A stretch of 64,000 nt of DNA from Cyanobacteria bacterium FACHB-502 (GCA_014695325.1 JACJNZ010000019.1:39197-103196), one strand, 5' to 3'; positions 9,255 through 19,208 are shown, counted from the first letter of the stretch. Translations and numbers: made by a program. Notes: generated by a model not told the origin, from the sequence alone.

Positions 9255-10043
9255 TTAGAGCTGATCAAGCTGTCGCTTCAGGTCTTCTAGCTCTGCGTCA
9301 ACCGCCGGGTCCTGGGGAGCAGCCGGAGCTGAGGCAGGCGCCGTCGTTTGCGTACCCGGTAACTGTGCCTGGCTGGGGGTGGAACCTGTAAGAAGCTGAG
9401 ACTTGAGCGCGGCTAGCTCATCGTCCACGTCGCTGCCCGATTCAAGCTGGGCAAACTGACTTTCCAAATCGGCTCCTGCCAGTTCTGCCGCTGCCTGCGA
9501 TCGCGCTTCCATTTGCAGCACTTTGTCTTCCATCCGCTCAAAGGCAGACATTGCGCTGCCGGTTCCCAAAGCACCCACGGTTTTCTGAAGCTGCTCGTTT
9601 GCCTTGGCTGCACTGGCTCTGGCTTTGAGCATATCTTTCTTGGTTTTTGCCTCAGAAATTTTGCCTTCCAGGGCGATCAGGTTACGCTTCAGCGTGTCCA
9701 CCGTGCCCGCCTGCTGATCGAGCTGGTTCTTGAGGGCAGTCCCGGTTTCAACGTTGGTTTTTCTGCGACTTAGTGCTTCCCGTGCTAGGTTTTCGTCGCC
9801 TTTTTCCAAGGCAAGTTTTGCCCGTCGCTGCCAGTTGTCTGCTTCAGAGTTTGCCTGGTTCATTTGCTGCTGGGTGCGCTTCTGGCTGGCGATTGCCGTA
9901 GCCACTGCCTGACGCAACTGCACCAGGTCCTCCTGCATATCAATAATTGCCTGATCGAGAATCTTCTCTGGATCTTCAGCCGAACTGACGGCAGCGTTTA
10001 AGTTTGCCCGAACAACGCGGCTCACACGGTCAAATAGTCCCAT
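9255..10043 (-). CDS. vipp1: VIPP1/IM30, PspA-family membrane-remodelling protein
   Basis: A 262-residue PspA/IM30 protein starting MGLFDRVSRVVRANLNAAVS, the amphipathic membrane-binding helix. Long coiled-coil helices follow to about residue 215. A Gly/Pro/Ala/Thr-rich linker then leads to a short terminal helix (VDAELEDLKRQLDQL) at about 245-262. That C-terminal extension separates VIPP1 from bacterial PspA. VIPP1 forms ESCRT-III-like rings and rods needed for thylakoid biogenesis and membrane repair. No pspF or pspBC-type partner is nearby. The ATG at 10041-10043 is unambiguous and a terminator-like hairpin follows the stop. Confidence 0.95.
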   Translation of the reverse strand: MGLFDRVSRVVRANLNAAVSSAEDPEKILDQAIIDMQEDLVQLRQAVATAIASQKRTQQQMNQANSEADNWQRRAKLALEKGDENLAREALSRRKTNVETGTALKNQLDQQAGTVDTLKRNLIALEGKISEAKTKKDMLKARASAAKANEQLQKTVGALGTGSAMSAFERMEDKVLQMEARSQAAAELAGADLESQFAQLESGSDVDDELAALKSQLLTGSTPSQAQLPGTQTTAPASAPAAPQDPAVDAELEDLKRQLDQL

Positions 10044-10199
10044 GACTCTCTTTCCTCTTCGGATACGAAAATTCGGTTTTAAAAAAGCAACTCCTGCGGG
10101 TTATCCTAACCGTGATCCAGGTTTTGCCCCTGAGCAACCCTATCGCCACACTCAGCAGAGAGAAGCCCTATTTGTATTGTACGCAGGGAAACCCAGCCC

Positions 10200-10727
10200 G
10201 TGAAAAATCCTTGCACTTCCCTTCATTCCACTTTAGAAAAGACGATCTTGCCCAGCGGCGCAGTCTTTGACTCCACAGGTGACTATCGCTATTTACTCTG
10301 GCGCACCTGGCAAATTGATGCCCCCCGCCTCACCTTTGTCATGCTCAACCCCAGCACTGCGGATGCCGATCGCAACGATCCCACCATTCGCCGCTGCCTT
10401 CAGTTTGCTCAAACCTGGGGCTACGGTTCACTGAAGGTCGTCAATCTCTTCGGCTTCAAAGCCACCCATCCTAGGGTTTTGCAGCAGGCATCTGATCCGA
10501 TCGGCGCAGAAAACGATCGCCATCTCCTGACCGCAGTTCAAGAAAGCGATCGAGTAATGATTGCCTGGGGCAACTGGGGGACATTGGCAGGACGCGATCG
10601 AAGGGTGCTGGAGCTGATTGGAAATTATGGTGTGTATTGTTTGGGGGTAAATCGATCGGGTCAGCCGAAGCATCCGCTTTATTTGTCGGGGAAGACGGTG
10701 CCGATGCTGTATCACCAGGTTTTGTAG
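10200..10727 (+). CDS. DUF1643 family protein
   Basis: A 175-residue protein with the DUF1643 hallmark LTFVMLNPSTADADRNDPTIRRCLQFAQTWGYG followed by LKVVNLFGFKATHP. Its later part has WGNWG and a conserved C-terminal GQPKHPLYL. The biochemical function of the family is unknown. No signal peptide or membrane helix is seen, so it should be cytosolic. The start is the GTG at 10200; no ATG gives a full domain. It is divergent from vipp1 with 156 bp between them, so the two may share a promoter region. Confidence 0.88.
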   Translation: MKNPCTSLHSTLEKTILPSGAVFDSTGDYRYLLWRTWQIDAPRLTFVMLNPSTADADRNDPTIRRCLQFAQTWGYGSLKVVNLFGFKATHPRVLQQASDPIGAENDRHLLTAVQESDRVMIAWGNWGTLAGRDRRVLELIGNYGVYCLGVNRSGQPKHPLYLSGKTVPMLYHQVL

Positions 10728-11048
10728 TCGCAAGCATCATATCGGCAGGCTTCAAGTAAAGGAGCAAGTAAAGGAGTTTTGGTGCAATTTGCCTGATGCG
10801 ATCGATTTTTCCTTGTAACAAATTTTCTCCAACATAAATTGTCTGCTGCGTGAGAATCAGCTCAGAAATGCTTGAAGGGTGATTTGTTCAATACACTCCA
10901 TCGCCCCTTAAATTCCACATCAAGGATGGACATTGATCGCCTAGAGGAAAGCCGTACTCTCTGAAGTCCGATCGCTGGCAGCATCTAGGCTAAAATGGAG
11001 CCGTAGTCACCTAGACATTGGATTCTAGACACTCAAAGCACTGCGTCT
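10728..11048. other. Gap upstream of gatB, with an exact 12-bp tandem repeat
   Basis: No coding frame is supported. CAAGTAAAGGAG is repeated exactly at 10753-10764 and 10765-10776, just after the DUF1643 stop. Nearer gatB, CTAGACA occurs twice within 11012-11040. A gatB promoter is expected here but I could not place it with confidence. Confidence 0.6.
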
Positions 11049-12533
11049 ATGACAACCGCCACCCCCACCAAAACTCAGTACGAAGCGATTATTGGTCTGG
11101 AAACTCACTGCCAGCTCAGGACTGATACCAAGGTTTTCTGTAACTGTTCCACCGAGTTTGGTACGCCACCCAATACCAACGTTTGCCCAATCTGCATGGG
11201 AATGCCGGGTGTGCTGCCCGTGCTGAATCAGCGGGTGCTGGAGTATGCCGTGAAAACGGGTTTGGCGTTGAACTGCCAGATTGCCGACTACAGCAAATTC
11301 GATCGCAAACAGTATTTCTACCCTGACCTGCCCAAAAACTATCAGATTTCGCAGTATGACCTGCCGATCGCCGAACATGGCTGGCTAGAAATCGAAGTGC
11401 TGGACAAAGCAGGCAACCCGACGCGCAAGAAGATTGGCATTACGCGTCTGCATATGGAAGAAGATGCTGGAAAGTTAGTTCACGCAGGCAGCGAGCGGCT
11501 CTCAGGCTCGAAGTATTCCCTCGTAGACTACAACCGCACGGGCGTACCCCTGGTTGAGATCGTGTCAGAACCAGACATTCGATCGGGTCAGGAAGCAGCA
11601 GAATATGCTCAAGAACTGCGGCGAATTGTGCGCTATCTGGGCGTGAGCGACGGCAATATGCAGGAAGGATCGCTGCGCTGCGACGTAAATATTTCCGTAC
11701 GTCCAGTCGGCACAGAAAAATTTGGCACGAAGGTCGAAATCAAAAACATGAACTCCTTCAGTGCAATTCAAAAGGCGATCGAATACGAAATTGAGCGGCA
11801 AATCGAAGCGATCGAATCCGGCGAACGCATTGTGCAGGAAACTCGCCTCTGGGAAGAAGGGGCACAGCGCACCATTAGTATGCGGGTCAAAGAAGGCTCG
11901 AGCGACTACCGCTATTTCCCCGAACCAGACTTAGCCCCGATCGAAGTCAGTGCAGACCAGCGCAATGCCTGGAAAGACGAACTGCCCGAACTGCCTGCCC
12001 AAAAGCGTCACCGCTATGAGACTGAGCTGGGACTGTCCCCCTACGATGCCAAAGTGCTGACTGAGGATGGGACGATCGCTGCCTACTTTGAGTCTGCGCT
12101 GGCGACAGGAGCAAGCGCGAAGCCTGCGGCAAACTGGATCATGGGTGACATTAGCGGCTATCTCAACAAAGAGAAGCTGAGCGTGAACGAGATTGCCCTG
12201 AAGCCGGAAACCCTGGCAGAAATGATTCAGCTGATTGAGTCCAACACGATCAGCAACTCTGCTGCCAAGGAAATCCTGCCGGAATTGTTGAAGGAAGGCG
12301 GCTCGGCAAAGGCATTGGTCGAAAAGAAAGGACTGGTGCAGGTGTCTGACCCGAAGGTGATCGAAGCGGCGATCGATCAAGTCCTGGCAAAGTTTCCCGA
12401 CGAGCTAGAGAAATATCGGGGCGGCAAGAAGAATATGCTCGGCTTCTTTGTCGGTCAGGTCATGAAGGCAACGGGCGGCAAGGCTGATCCGAAAGTGACC
12501 AATCAACTGCTTCAGCAAAAGCTGAACGGTTAG
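11049..12533 (+). CDS. gatB: Asp/Glu-tRNA(Asn/Gln) amidotransferase subunit B
   Basis: GatB is the kinase/tRNA-binding subunit of GatCAB, which converts Glu-tRNA(Gln), and Asp-tRNA(Asn) where needed, to the amidated forms. The 494-residue length is normal. It begins [13 protein letters not shown] and has the zinc-site Cys segment FCNCSTEF...[11 protein letters not shown]. Next come [18 protein letters not shown], the [10 protein letters not shown] block, and the C-terminal YqeY-like tRNA-binding domain ending in [19 protein letters not shown]. gatA and gatC are not adjacent, which is common in cyanobacteria. A perfect palindrome (TTTATTCGAGCGAATAAA) follows the stop. Confidence 0.97.
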   Translation: MTTATPTKTQYEAIIGLETHCQLRTDTKVFCNCSTEFGTPPNTNVCPICMGMPGVLPVLNQRVLEYAVKTGLALNCQIADYSKFDRKQYFYPDLPKNYQISQYDLPIAEHGWLEIEVLDKAGNPTRKKIGITRLHMEEDAGKLVHAGSERLSGSKYSLVDYNRTGVPLVEIVSEPDIRSGQEAAEYAQELRRIVRYLGVSDGNMQEGSLRCDVNISVRPVGTEKFGTKVEIKNMNSFSAIQKAIEYEIERQIEAIESGERIVQETRLWEEGAQRTISMRVKEGSSDYRYFPEPDLAPIEVSADQRNAWKDELPELPAQKRHRYETELGLSPYDAKVLTEDGTIAAYFESALATGASAKPAANWIMGDISGYLNKEKLSVNEIALKPETLAEMIQLIESNTISNSAAKEILPELLKEGGSAKALVEKKGLVQVSDPKVIEAAIDQVLAKFPDELEKYRGGKKNMLGFFVGQVMKATGGKADPKVTNQLLQQKLNG

Positions 12534-12537
12534 GCGA

Positions 12538-12555
12538 TTTATTCGAGCGAATAAA
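12538..12555. terminator. Palindrome after gatB, between convergent genes
   Basis: TTTATTCG-AG-CGAATAAA is a perfect 8-bp stem with a two-base centre, five bases past the gatB stop and between convergent gatB and yqgF. It lacks a clear T-run, so a role as transcription terminator is only an inference. Confidence 0.4.
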
Positions 12556-12616
12556 GGAGATTCGGGGCACAATCATCACCGTTTTGATGACCTGTTTTAG
12601 TGACCCGGCTCCTGCT

Positions 12617-13051
12617 CTAACCACTGCTCAACTGCTCCAGATATCGCTCGATTAGCAGAATCGCTACAATATCGTCGATCGCTCGCGGCGGAGTGCGGAG
12701 TCCCCGGGGCAAGAGGCGCGTCAATCCGCGGGGGGGGAACATTTGCCAGTAGCGATCGCGGGCTTCCAGGGTGCTGTAGCGTTCGTTGATCAGGACAATG
12801 CGGGGCGGATCGGTGAGCTGCTCGCTGAGCTTCTGCTTCCATTCCTTCGCGCTGGTTTGATTGCCCATGACCAGAGTTGTGATGGGAAACCGCTGCCGAA
12901 GTTGTTCGATCGTCTGAATTGCGGCTTCGGCAGCGATGACTTGGTGAAAAAACAGGGTGCGATCGACTCCAACAATAGCCACACCACATTTTTGCCGTCC
13001 GGGATCGAAGCCTAGAATCACAGGCTGAGCAGGCGCAGAGGGAACTTGCAT
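12617..13051 (-). CDS. yqgF: YqgF/RuvX-type RNase H-fold nuclease
   Basis: A 144-residue YqgF-family protein with an RNase H-like fold. The family is linked to maturation of the 16S rRNA 5' end and was earlier proposed as a Holliday-junction resolvase. The catalytic acidic residues appear in order: Asp in LGFDPGRQKCGVAIV, Glu in IVLINERYST and Asp in RAIDDIVAILLIERYL. The central TLVMGNQTSAKEW replaces the more usual VGLPLNMDG-type segment, as in many cyanobacterial versions. It is 94 bp downstream of the DUF3084 gene on the same strand, so the pair may be cotranscribed. The start ATG is at 13049-13051. Confidence 0.85.
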   Translation of the reverse strand: MQVPSAPAQPVILGFDPGRQKCGVAIVGVDRTLFFHQVIAAEAAIQTIEQLRQRFPITTLVMGNQTSAKEWKQKLSEQLTDPPRIVLINERYSTLEARDRYWQMFPPRGLTRLLPRGLRTPPRAIDDIVAILLIERYLEQLSSG

Positions 13052-13144
13052 GGATGCGGCAGCAGAAAACGACGGGAAAAACAGATTAGTTTCTAGACTT
13101 TAGACGATCGACCCAGCGAAGGAAAGAGGCAAAGGACGCGATTC

Positions 13145-14563
13145 TTATGGAGCTTCGGACGGTGGATCGATCGCAGGCATTTGCAGGGTACTAAACAGGG
13201 GTTGCCCATTTTGAACTGCCTGTAGCTCGATTTGCAGCGGGCCAACGGTGCTGATATTGGTGGGGGCAATGACTTGAATGTCGATCGGCTGCTCAAGCGT
13301 TTTCACCCGACCCAGAAAAGAGCGAACGGCTTCTGGATCATTGTTTGCCAGGGTTAGGGTTTCGGTCGGAATGCCTGCTCGCCCAGCGCGAAACACAACG
13401 GCAGACAGCAACAGATTGAGTTCCTCTAACAAGTCGCTGTTGTCTTGGAGCAGGGGCGGATTGATGGTGGCAGAGGCAATGATTTCGTTTTGGCTAAAGA
13501 CGCGCTCATTCAAAAACGCGGTGGCATAGACTTTGACGCAAGGTTCGCCTGCCAGCACACAGGGTTCACCCAACACATAGTTTCCCTGCGAGAGAATTCG
13601 CACCAGGTAATCGCGCCCGTCTTTGATCTGGTTTGCAAGCTGTTCGACTTCGACATTGGTAATCTGAATCACTTGCTGATTGCGATTTGTGCCGCCCGGA
13701 AACACTCTTTGCAAAGCAGAACGATTTGCCTGACGCAAAAGCTGATCAACGGCTTCGGGAGCCGCATCAGGATTGACCACCCGCAGCACGCCCAATGCCA
13801 AAGGCTGGTTCCGAAATACGGCAACATTGCCCGATCGCAGCCCTTCGTATTCCTGCCGCAGAATTTCCACATCCTGAGCCAGAAGGGTGCGCTGCTGCTC
13901 TAGTGCTTCGAGTTGGGACTGCCGGGAAGCAATTTCCTGATCACGGGAAGCAATTTGCTGGTTGCGCTGGGCAACTTGGTTCTCTGCCTGCCCGATTCGC
14001 TGAGTCAATTCTTGACGATCGGACTGAAGCTGCTCAATTTCGTCTTGAAGCACAGCGGCTTGGCGCGAGACAGAACTTAGCAGAGTTTGCGCCTGCTCAA
14101 ATCGGGACTGAATCTGCTGAAGCCGGGACTGGGTTTGCTCTAGCTGCCCCTGGGTTTGTCGCTGCCGTTCCTGAGAGGTTTGCAGCGATCGGTTAATTTG
14201 CTCTAGCTGTCGCTGGGCACCCCGTCGCTGCTGACGAGCCTCCTGTAGCCGATCTTCGACTTCTTCTTTTTCAGTGGTGGCATCTTCGAGATCCTGGCGC
14301 GTGGTTTCCAGATCATCCTGAATGTTTTGCAGCTCAAATAGCCCCGTTCGGAGCTGATCGCTGACCGCAAGCAGGACTGCCAGGGTTGAAGCGGAAATAA
14401 GTCCTCCAGTCAAAATTGTGATCAGGGTGGCGGTCTGCCGGGGTCGTAGTTTGAATAGGCTCAGACGCGCTTTGCCTACGCGCATTCCCAGACGATCGCC
14501 CACCGTGGCAATCACCCCGCCCAGAAGCAATACGGCAAAGATTAGGACCCACCCTGTGGTCAT
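13145..14563 (-). CDS. DUF3084 membrane-anchored coiled-coil protein
   Basis: About 472 residues from the preferred ATG (14561-14563, MTTGWVLIF); the open frame begins 24 bp further upstream. Two membrane spans (about residues 3-23 and 45-67) flank a short basic loop (MRVGKARLSLFKLRPRQT). A long Gln/Glu/Arg-rich coiled coil runs from about 75 to 240, and a globular C-terminal half follows that includes VRILSQGNYVLGEP and VKVYATAFLN. This is the DUF3084 architecture, conserved in cyanobacteria but of unknown function. The topology suggests a membrane-tethered rod, perhaps an envelope or division scaffold, which is inference only. yqgF follows it. Confidence 0.85.
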   Translation of the reverse strand: MTTGWVLIFAVLLLGGVIATVGDRLGMRVGKARLSLFKLRPRQTATLITILTGGLISASTLAVLLAVSDQLRTGLFELQNIQDDLETTRQDLEDATTEKEEVEDRLQEARQQRRGAQRQLEQINRSLQTSQERQRQTQGQLEQTQSRLQQIQSRFEQAQTLLSSVSRQAAVLQDEIEQLQSDRQELTQRIGQAENQVAQRNQQIASRDQEIASRQSQLEALEQQRTLLAQDVEILRQEYEGLRSGNVAVFRNQPLALGVLRVVNPDAAPEAVDQLLRQANRSALQRVFPGGTNRNQQVIQITNVEVEQLANQIKDGRDYLVRILSQGNYVLGEPCVLAGEPCVKVYATAFLNERVFSQNEIIASATINPPLLQDNSDLLEELNLLLSAVVFRAGRAGIPTETLTLANNDPEAVRSFLGRVKTLEQPIDIQVIAPTNISTVGPLQIELQAVQNGQPLFSTLQMPAIDPPSEAP

Positions 14564-14603
14564 CGTTTCATTGAAGGCACGTTCCAATCCAGCCTACTGT
14601 AAT

Positions 14604-14635
14604 TTGGGGCTGAGGTATCAGCTTGGGGCTGAGGT
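14604..14635. repeat. 19-bp-period tandem duplication
   Basis: TTGGGGCTGAGGT occurs at 14604-14616 and 14623-14635. It lies between the divergent DUF3084 and M16 peptidase genes, 40 bp upstream of the DUF3084 start, in the probable promoter region. The remainder of this 247-bp gap shows no gene. Confidence 0.8.
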
Positions 14636-14810
14636 CACTGCCATTGAGGAGTGGCTTTTTGCTGAAAGTTGGTCTCAGAAAAGTTTGGATCAAAGTCTGG
14701 ATTCAAAAACGTTGGACAGCGCAAAGTTTAATTTTCTTTTCGGCTGGCTGCTCCACAAAGCCCTAGAAAACTTCTTATGCTGGTTTACTAGCGTTTCTTG
14801 ACATTGATTC

Positions 14811-16427
14811 ATGCCTTTTTTCGATCGGTTCACCCCGCTCTTTTCCTGCCTGAACCCTAAACGCATTGCTCGCATTAGGCATCCTGGGTTACGCCTGCTG
14901 GTGATGGGGTTAACGGTGTTCAGTCTGGTTTGGAGCCAGTTTATGCCTGTCGCACTGGCGCAAACCGCTTCTTCGACCAATATTCAGCCTTATATTGATC
15001 GCGTCAAAAACCAAATCACGGAATTCACGCTCGATAACGGCATGAAATTTATAGTAATGGAGCGGCATCAGGCTCCCGTGGTTGCATTTGAAACCTATGT
15101 CACGATCGGGGCTGCCTATGAGGAAGAGGGCAAAACGGGGGCAGCGCATTTTCTGGAGCATTTAGCCTTTAAGGGAACCAATCGAATTGGCACGACAAAC
15201 TATCGGGCGGAGAAGCCGTTGCTCGATCGACTCGATCGGCTATTTGAACAGATTGAGGCAGCCAAGGCAGCAAACCGTACCGAAGAGGCAAATCGGCTTC
15301 AACAGGAATTTATTCAGGTGCGTCAGGAAGCCACAGCCTTTGTCAGGCAAAATGAATACGGGCAAATCGTGGAACAGGCAGGCGGCGTGGGGCTGAATGC
15401 GGCAACTTCTGCGGATGCCACGATGTATTTTTACAGCTTCCCGGCAAACAAGCTAGAACTGTGGATGTCGCTGGAGTCTGAGCGATTTCTCGATCCGGTC
15501 TTTCGCGAATTCTACGAAGAAAAGGACGTGATCCTGGAAGAACGCCGGATGAGAACCGACAATTCGCCGATCGGCAAAATGATCGAGCAATTCCTCGAAA
15601 CCGCGCTGCCGGGGCATCCCTACGGTCGTCCGGTGATAGGCTCCGAGGCAGATATTCGCGGCTTGACGCGCCAAGATATTATTCAGTTTTTTGATACTTA
15701 CTACACGCCGGATAACATGATTGCGACGGTGGTGGGTGACGTTGACCCCGATCGCGTAAAAGAACTGGCACAAGCATATTTTGGACGCTACAAGGTGCGA
15801 TCAAGTGCGCCAGATGTGCAGGCAACCCTGCCCAAGCAAACGCAGCCCAAAGAAGTCTTGCTGCAACTGCCGACCCAACCCTGGTATATGGAGGGCTATC
15901 AGCGTCCTGCGATTACTGACCCGGATGAGGTGGTTTATCAAGTGATCAGCAGCATTTTGGGCGACGGGCGAACGGCTCGGCTTTATCAATCGCTAGTGCT
16001 GAACAACCAGTTGGCACTGGACTATAGCATTTCCAATAGTTTTCCGGGCGATCGCTACTCAAATCTAATGCTGATCTATGCGCTCACCGGGCCGGGACAT
16101 ACCGTTGAAGAAATTGCGGCAGTTTTTGATGCTGAATTCAATCGCCTCAAAACGGAGCCTGTCACCGCCGAAGAACTCGATCGCGTCAAAACCCAGTCCC
16201 GTGCCGGACTACTGCAAACCCTTGCCTCGAATGAGGGCATGGCAAGTTTGCTGGCTGAGTACGAAGCCAAAACAGGCTCCTGGCGCAACTTATTTGAGTT
16301 GATTCCAGCGATCGAGGCAGTTACTCCAGCCGACATTCAGCGTGTAGCACAGGCAACCTTTAGACCTGAAAAGCAAACGATCGGCAAACTGCTCTCGACG
16401 GATGCTCCGGTTCTGCCTGGACGCTGA
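14811..16427 (+). CDS. M16 family zinc peptidase, catalytic member
   Basis: A 538-residue insulinase/pitrilysin-family protease. A hydrophobic signal segment (about residues 26-50, ending ...MPVALAQTA) predicts export to the periplasm or membrane surface. The inverted zinc motif HFLEH is at residues 113-117, with the distal Glu probably in LWMSLESERF. The segment between them contains a family-typical Arg/Glu/Gln-rich insert. The C-terminal M16 domain (PAITDPDEVVYQVISSILGDGRTARLYQ) completes the fold. It is followed after 94 bp by a second M16 gene lacking the zinc motif. The two probably form an active/inactive heterodimer like other M16B pairs. Confidence 0.93.
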   Translation: MPFFDRFTPLFSCLNPKRIARIRHPGLRLLVMGLTVFSLVWSQFMPVALAQTASSTNIQPYIDRVKNQITEFTLDNGMKFIVMERHQAPVVAFETYVTIGAAYEEEGKTGAAHFLEHLAFKGTNRIGTTNYRAEKPLLDRLDRLFEQIEAAKAANRTEEANRLQQEFIQVRQEATAFVRQNEYGQIVEQAGGVGLNAATSADATMYFYSFPANKLELWMSLESERFLDPVFREFYEEKDVILEERRMRTDNSPIGKMIEQFLETALPGHPYGRPVIGSEADIRGLTRQDIIQFFDTYYTPDNMIATVVGDVDPDRVKELAQAYFGRYKVRSSAPDVQATLPKQTQPKEVLLQLPTQPWYMEGYQRPAITDPDEVVYQVISSILGDGRTARLYQSLVLNNQLALDYSISNSFPGDRYSNLMLIYALTGPGHTVEEIAAVFDAEFNRLKTEPVTAEELDRVKTQSRAGLLQTLASNEGMASLLAEYEAKTGSWRNLFELIPAIEAVTPADIQRVAQATFRPEKQTIGKLLSTDAPVLPGR

Positions 16428-16521
16428 GAGGATGTTGTACAAGTATCTTGTTTTACAGAATTCAGAGCCAAGATAGCCATTCCATTCCTTCTTCTCATAG
16501 CCCTTCTATTTCTCACCGCTC

Positions 16522-18006
16522 ATGAAATTTTCGCTTCGCCCCTGGCTGCGCTACAGCCTGACTTCGATCGCCGTCCTGCTCACTGTAATCCTGGGATTCG
16601 GACGTGCCCCGGCTCTGGCAGTCACGCCCCGCCACTACAGTGACTTGGAACTGCCTGCTGCACCCGAGATCACCCTGCCCGAATATAGCCGCTTTGAGCT
16701 ACCCAACGGACTCCGGGTTTACCTGCTCGAAGACCACGAACTGCCTCTGGTCGGCGGCACGGCAACAATCTACACAGGCGATCGGCTAGAACCTGCGGAC
16801 AAGGTAGGTTTGGCAGGTATTACCGGAGCAGTGATTCGCAGCGGCGGCACAGCAGCTCACCCGCCCGACATGTTAAATCAGTTGCTAGAGCAGCGGGCAG
16901 CCTCGATCGAAACGGGCATCGATACCACCGCAGGCAGTGCAGGCTTTAGTGCCCTGAGTGAAGATCTGGAAGAAGTGTTTGGCTTGTTTGCAGAAGTGCT
17001 ACGCCAGCCTGCCTTGCCTCAGGACAAGATCGATCTGGTGAAAACGCAGATTCGTGGTTCGATCGCTCGCCGCAATGACGATCCAGACTCGATCGCCCAG
17101 CGCGAGTTTAGCAAGCTGCTCTACGGAGCAGACAGTCCCTATGCTCGTACTGTTGAATACGCCACGCTGGACAATATCTCGCGGCAGGATGTGCAGCAGT
17201 TCTATCAGCAGTATTTCCACCCGAATAAGATGCTGCTCGGCATTATCGGCGACTTCGACTCGGCAAAAATGCGATCGCTGATCGAAGCAAAGCTGGGCGA
17301 CTGGCAACCCGTCGGAGCAGATAAAATCGATCCGCCTCAAGCAACCCAGGCAAAGCAGGGCGGCGTATTTCTGGTTGATCAACCCCAGCTCACCCAGAGC
17401 TCAGTTCTGATGGGACATCTGGGCGGCAAGCTAAACGACCCGGACTACGCGCCGCTCACCGTGATGAATGAAGTTCTCAGTTCCTTTGGCGGACGCTTGG
17501 TGAACGAAGTGCGATCGCGGCAGGGACTCGCCTACAGCGTCTACGCTTTCTGGTCACCCACCTTTGATTATCCGGGCACGTTTACAGCAGGCGGACAAAC
17601 GCGATCGGATGCCACTGTTCCCTTTATTCAATCCACGCTGGAGCAAATCGAGAAAATCCGCACCCGTCCTGTCACTGAAGCCGAACTGAGCCGAGCTAAG
17701 GACTCAGTGCTGAATGCCTTTATCTTCCGCTTCTCTACCCCTTTTGCCACCCTGTCGCGGGTCATGCGCTATGACTACTACGGCTATCCGCAGGACTTTA
17801 TCTTTCAATATCAAAAGCAGGTCGAAGCGACCACTGCCGCAGACATTCAGCGAGCCGCTCAAACCCACCTTCAGCCTGACAAACTCGTAACGCTGGTGGT
17901 TGGCAACGCCAAGGACTTTACGCCACCGCTCCGCTCGATCGCCCCCAACGGTCAGGTCACCCCGATCGACATCACGATTCCGGCGGCTCTAGGGGCGAAG
18001 TCTTAG
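16522..18006 (+). CDS. M16 family peptidase-like protein, non-catalytic partner
   Basis: A 494-residue M16 homologue with an N-terminal signal segment (LTSIAVLLTVILGFGRAPALAVTP). At the position of the zinc motif it reads GLAGITGAVIRSGGTAAHP, with no HxxEH, so it cannot bind zinc in the usual way. The second domain keeps the substrate-binding element GGRLVNEVRSRQGLAYSVYA (Arg/Tyr). This division of labour (HxxEH in one subunit, R/Y in the other) is typical of heterodimeric M16B proteases and supports pairing with the upstream gene. Its stop overlaps the stop of the convergent FemAB-like gene by three bases. Confidence 0.92.
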   Translation: MKFSLRPWLRYSLTSIAVLLTVILGFGRAPALAVTPRHYSDLELPAAPEITLPEYSRFELPNGLRVYLLEDHELPLVGGTATIYTGDRLEPADKVGLAGITGAVIRSGGTAAHPPDMLNQLLEQRAASIETGIDTTAGSAGFSALSEDLEEVFGLFAEVLRQPALPQDKIDLVKTQIRGSIARRNDDPDSIAQREFSKLLYGADSPYARTVEYATLDNISRQDVQQFYQQYFHPNKMLLGIIGDFDSAKMRSLIEAKLGDWQPVGADKIDPPQATQAKQGGVFLVDQPQLTQSSVLMGHLGGKLNDPDYAPLTVMNEVLSSFGGRLVNEVRSRQGLAYSVYAFWSPTFDYPGTFTAGGQTRSDATVPFIQSTLEQIEKIRTRPVTEAELSRAKDSVLNAFIFRFSTPFATLSRVMRYDYYGYPQDFIFQYQKQVEATTAADIQRAAQTHLQPDKLVTLVVGNAKDFTPPLRSIAPNGQVTPIDITIPAALGAKS

Positions 18007-19208
18007 CAATCGTCCCCAACTTTCTCTAACGGATTGGTCTGCTTAAACGGCAACTCCTGGTTGATTGCGTCCATTTCCTGCTGCTCCATTTCGTTGATTT
18101 CATCAATATAGGTATGCAGGATTTGGCTCAGCCGGGGCTGATAGAGACGGTGGAGTGAATAGTTAGGGGTTGCCGCGAAGCCGCGCCGTTTTTTGTGTCG
18201 TCCGCCTGCGCCCGGATCAAAAAGCTGAATGCCGTTGGCAATGCCCCACTCGATCGGTGTGTAGTAGCAGGTGTCAAAGTGCAGATTATCAAACTCCTGC
18301 GTTGCGCCCCAGTAGCGTCCATAGAGCCGATCGCCCTTGGTTAAACAGAAGGACATCCCGATGGGGTGCTGGTTTTCTTCGGTGGAATACACACCAAACA
18401 GCACCACACGATCGAGATAGTCGGGATAAAGCTGCTCAAAAAAGCGGCGCGTCAGATATTTGCTGCCCCACCAGCCGAACTTGTCACAGGTATCGGCGTA
18501 GAAGTGGTACACATGCGACAGGAGCGATCGGCTAATCTCTTCCCCAGTAAGCGGCTGAAGCCGTAGACCGGCCTGGGAAACTGCTTTTCGTTCGCGCTTG
18601 ATATTGCGCCGCTGGTTGGCATTAAACGCGCCCAGATAATCCTCAAAGCTTTGAAAGTTCTGATTTTGCCAAATATAGCTGTGGTGCAGCCAGGTAAAAA
18701 AGCCGTGTCGCTCCATGGTCGATCGCCATTCGGGATCAACGTAGAGAAAATTGCAGCCAGAAATCTTGTGCCGCATACAGAAATGATCGATCGCGTTGAC
18801 CATCAGCTCGGTTAATTCATCTTCGTCCTCACCGGGCGCAATCAGAAAGCGATAGCCTTCGGCAGGCGTAAAGGGCGACATCCCCAACATTTTGGGATAG
18901 TAGGCAACCCCGAGCCGCGCCGCCAGATCTGCCCATTGATGGTCAAACACAAACTCACCATAGCTGTGGCTCTTAAGATAGAGCGGAGCCGCCGCCACAA
19001 GGGATCGATCGCGCCAGACCGTGAGATGAGTCGGCAGCCAGCCCGAGTTCGCACCGACGCTGCCCGATGTTTCCATGTTGTGCAGCCACGTCCACTCCAG
19101 AAAAGGCGTTTTGAGTGGCACAGCGATCGCATCCCATTCTGCTTGGGGAATTTCCTCGATTTTGTGAATCCACTGGACGGCGTAGCGAGGCTGGAGTTTT
19201 TCAAACAT
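18003..19208 (-). CDS. FemAB/GNAT-like acyltransferase (peptidogalycan-biosynthesis family)
   Basis: A 401-residue member of the DUF482/FemAB-like GNAT superfamily, often annotated as peptidogalycan biosynthesis or recognition protein. Visible landmarks are the N-terminal TPFLEWTWLHNMETSGSVG, the basic central stretch NANQRRNIKRERKAV, and the C-terminal segments GRYWGATQEFDNLHFDTCYYTPIEWGI and FDPGAGGRHKKRRGF. Related domains transfer amino acids or acyl groups in cell-wall or secondary metabolism; the substrate here is unknown. The start ATG is at 19206-19208. Its 5' flank (19210-19275) is a strongly purine-rich G/A tract of repeated GGAGGGGTGGG/GAGGGAGTGAGGGAG-like words. Confidence 0.82.
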   Translation of the reverse strand: MFEKLQPRYAVQWIHKIEEIPQAEWDAIAVPLKTPFLEWTWLHNMETSGSVGANSGWLPTHLTVWRDRSLVAAAPLYLKSHSYGEFVFDHQWADLAARLGVAYYPKMLGMSPFTPAEGYRFLIAPGEDEDELTELMVNAIDHFCMRHKISGCNFLYVDPEWRSTMERHGFFTWLHHSYIWQNQNFQSFEDYLGAFNANQRRNIKRERKAVSQAGLRLQPLTGEEISRSLLSHVYHFYADTCDKFGWWGSKYLTRRFFEQLYPDYLDRVVLFGVYSTEENQHPIGMSFCLTKGDRLYGRYWGATQEFDNLHFDTCYYTPIEWGIANGIQLFDPGAGGRHKKRRGFAATPNYSLHRLYQPRLSQILHTYIDEINEMEQQEMDAINQELPFKQTNPLEKVGDDC

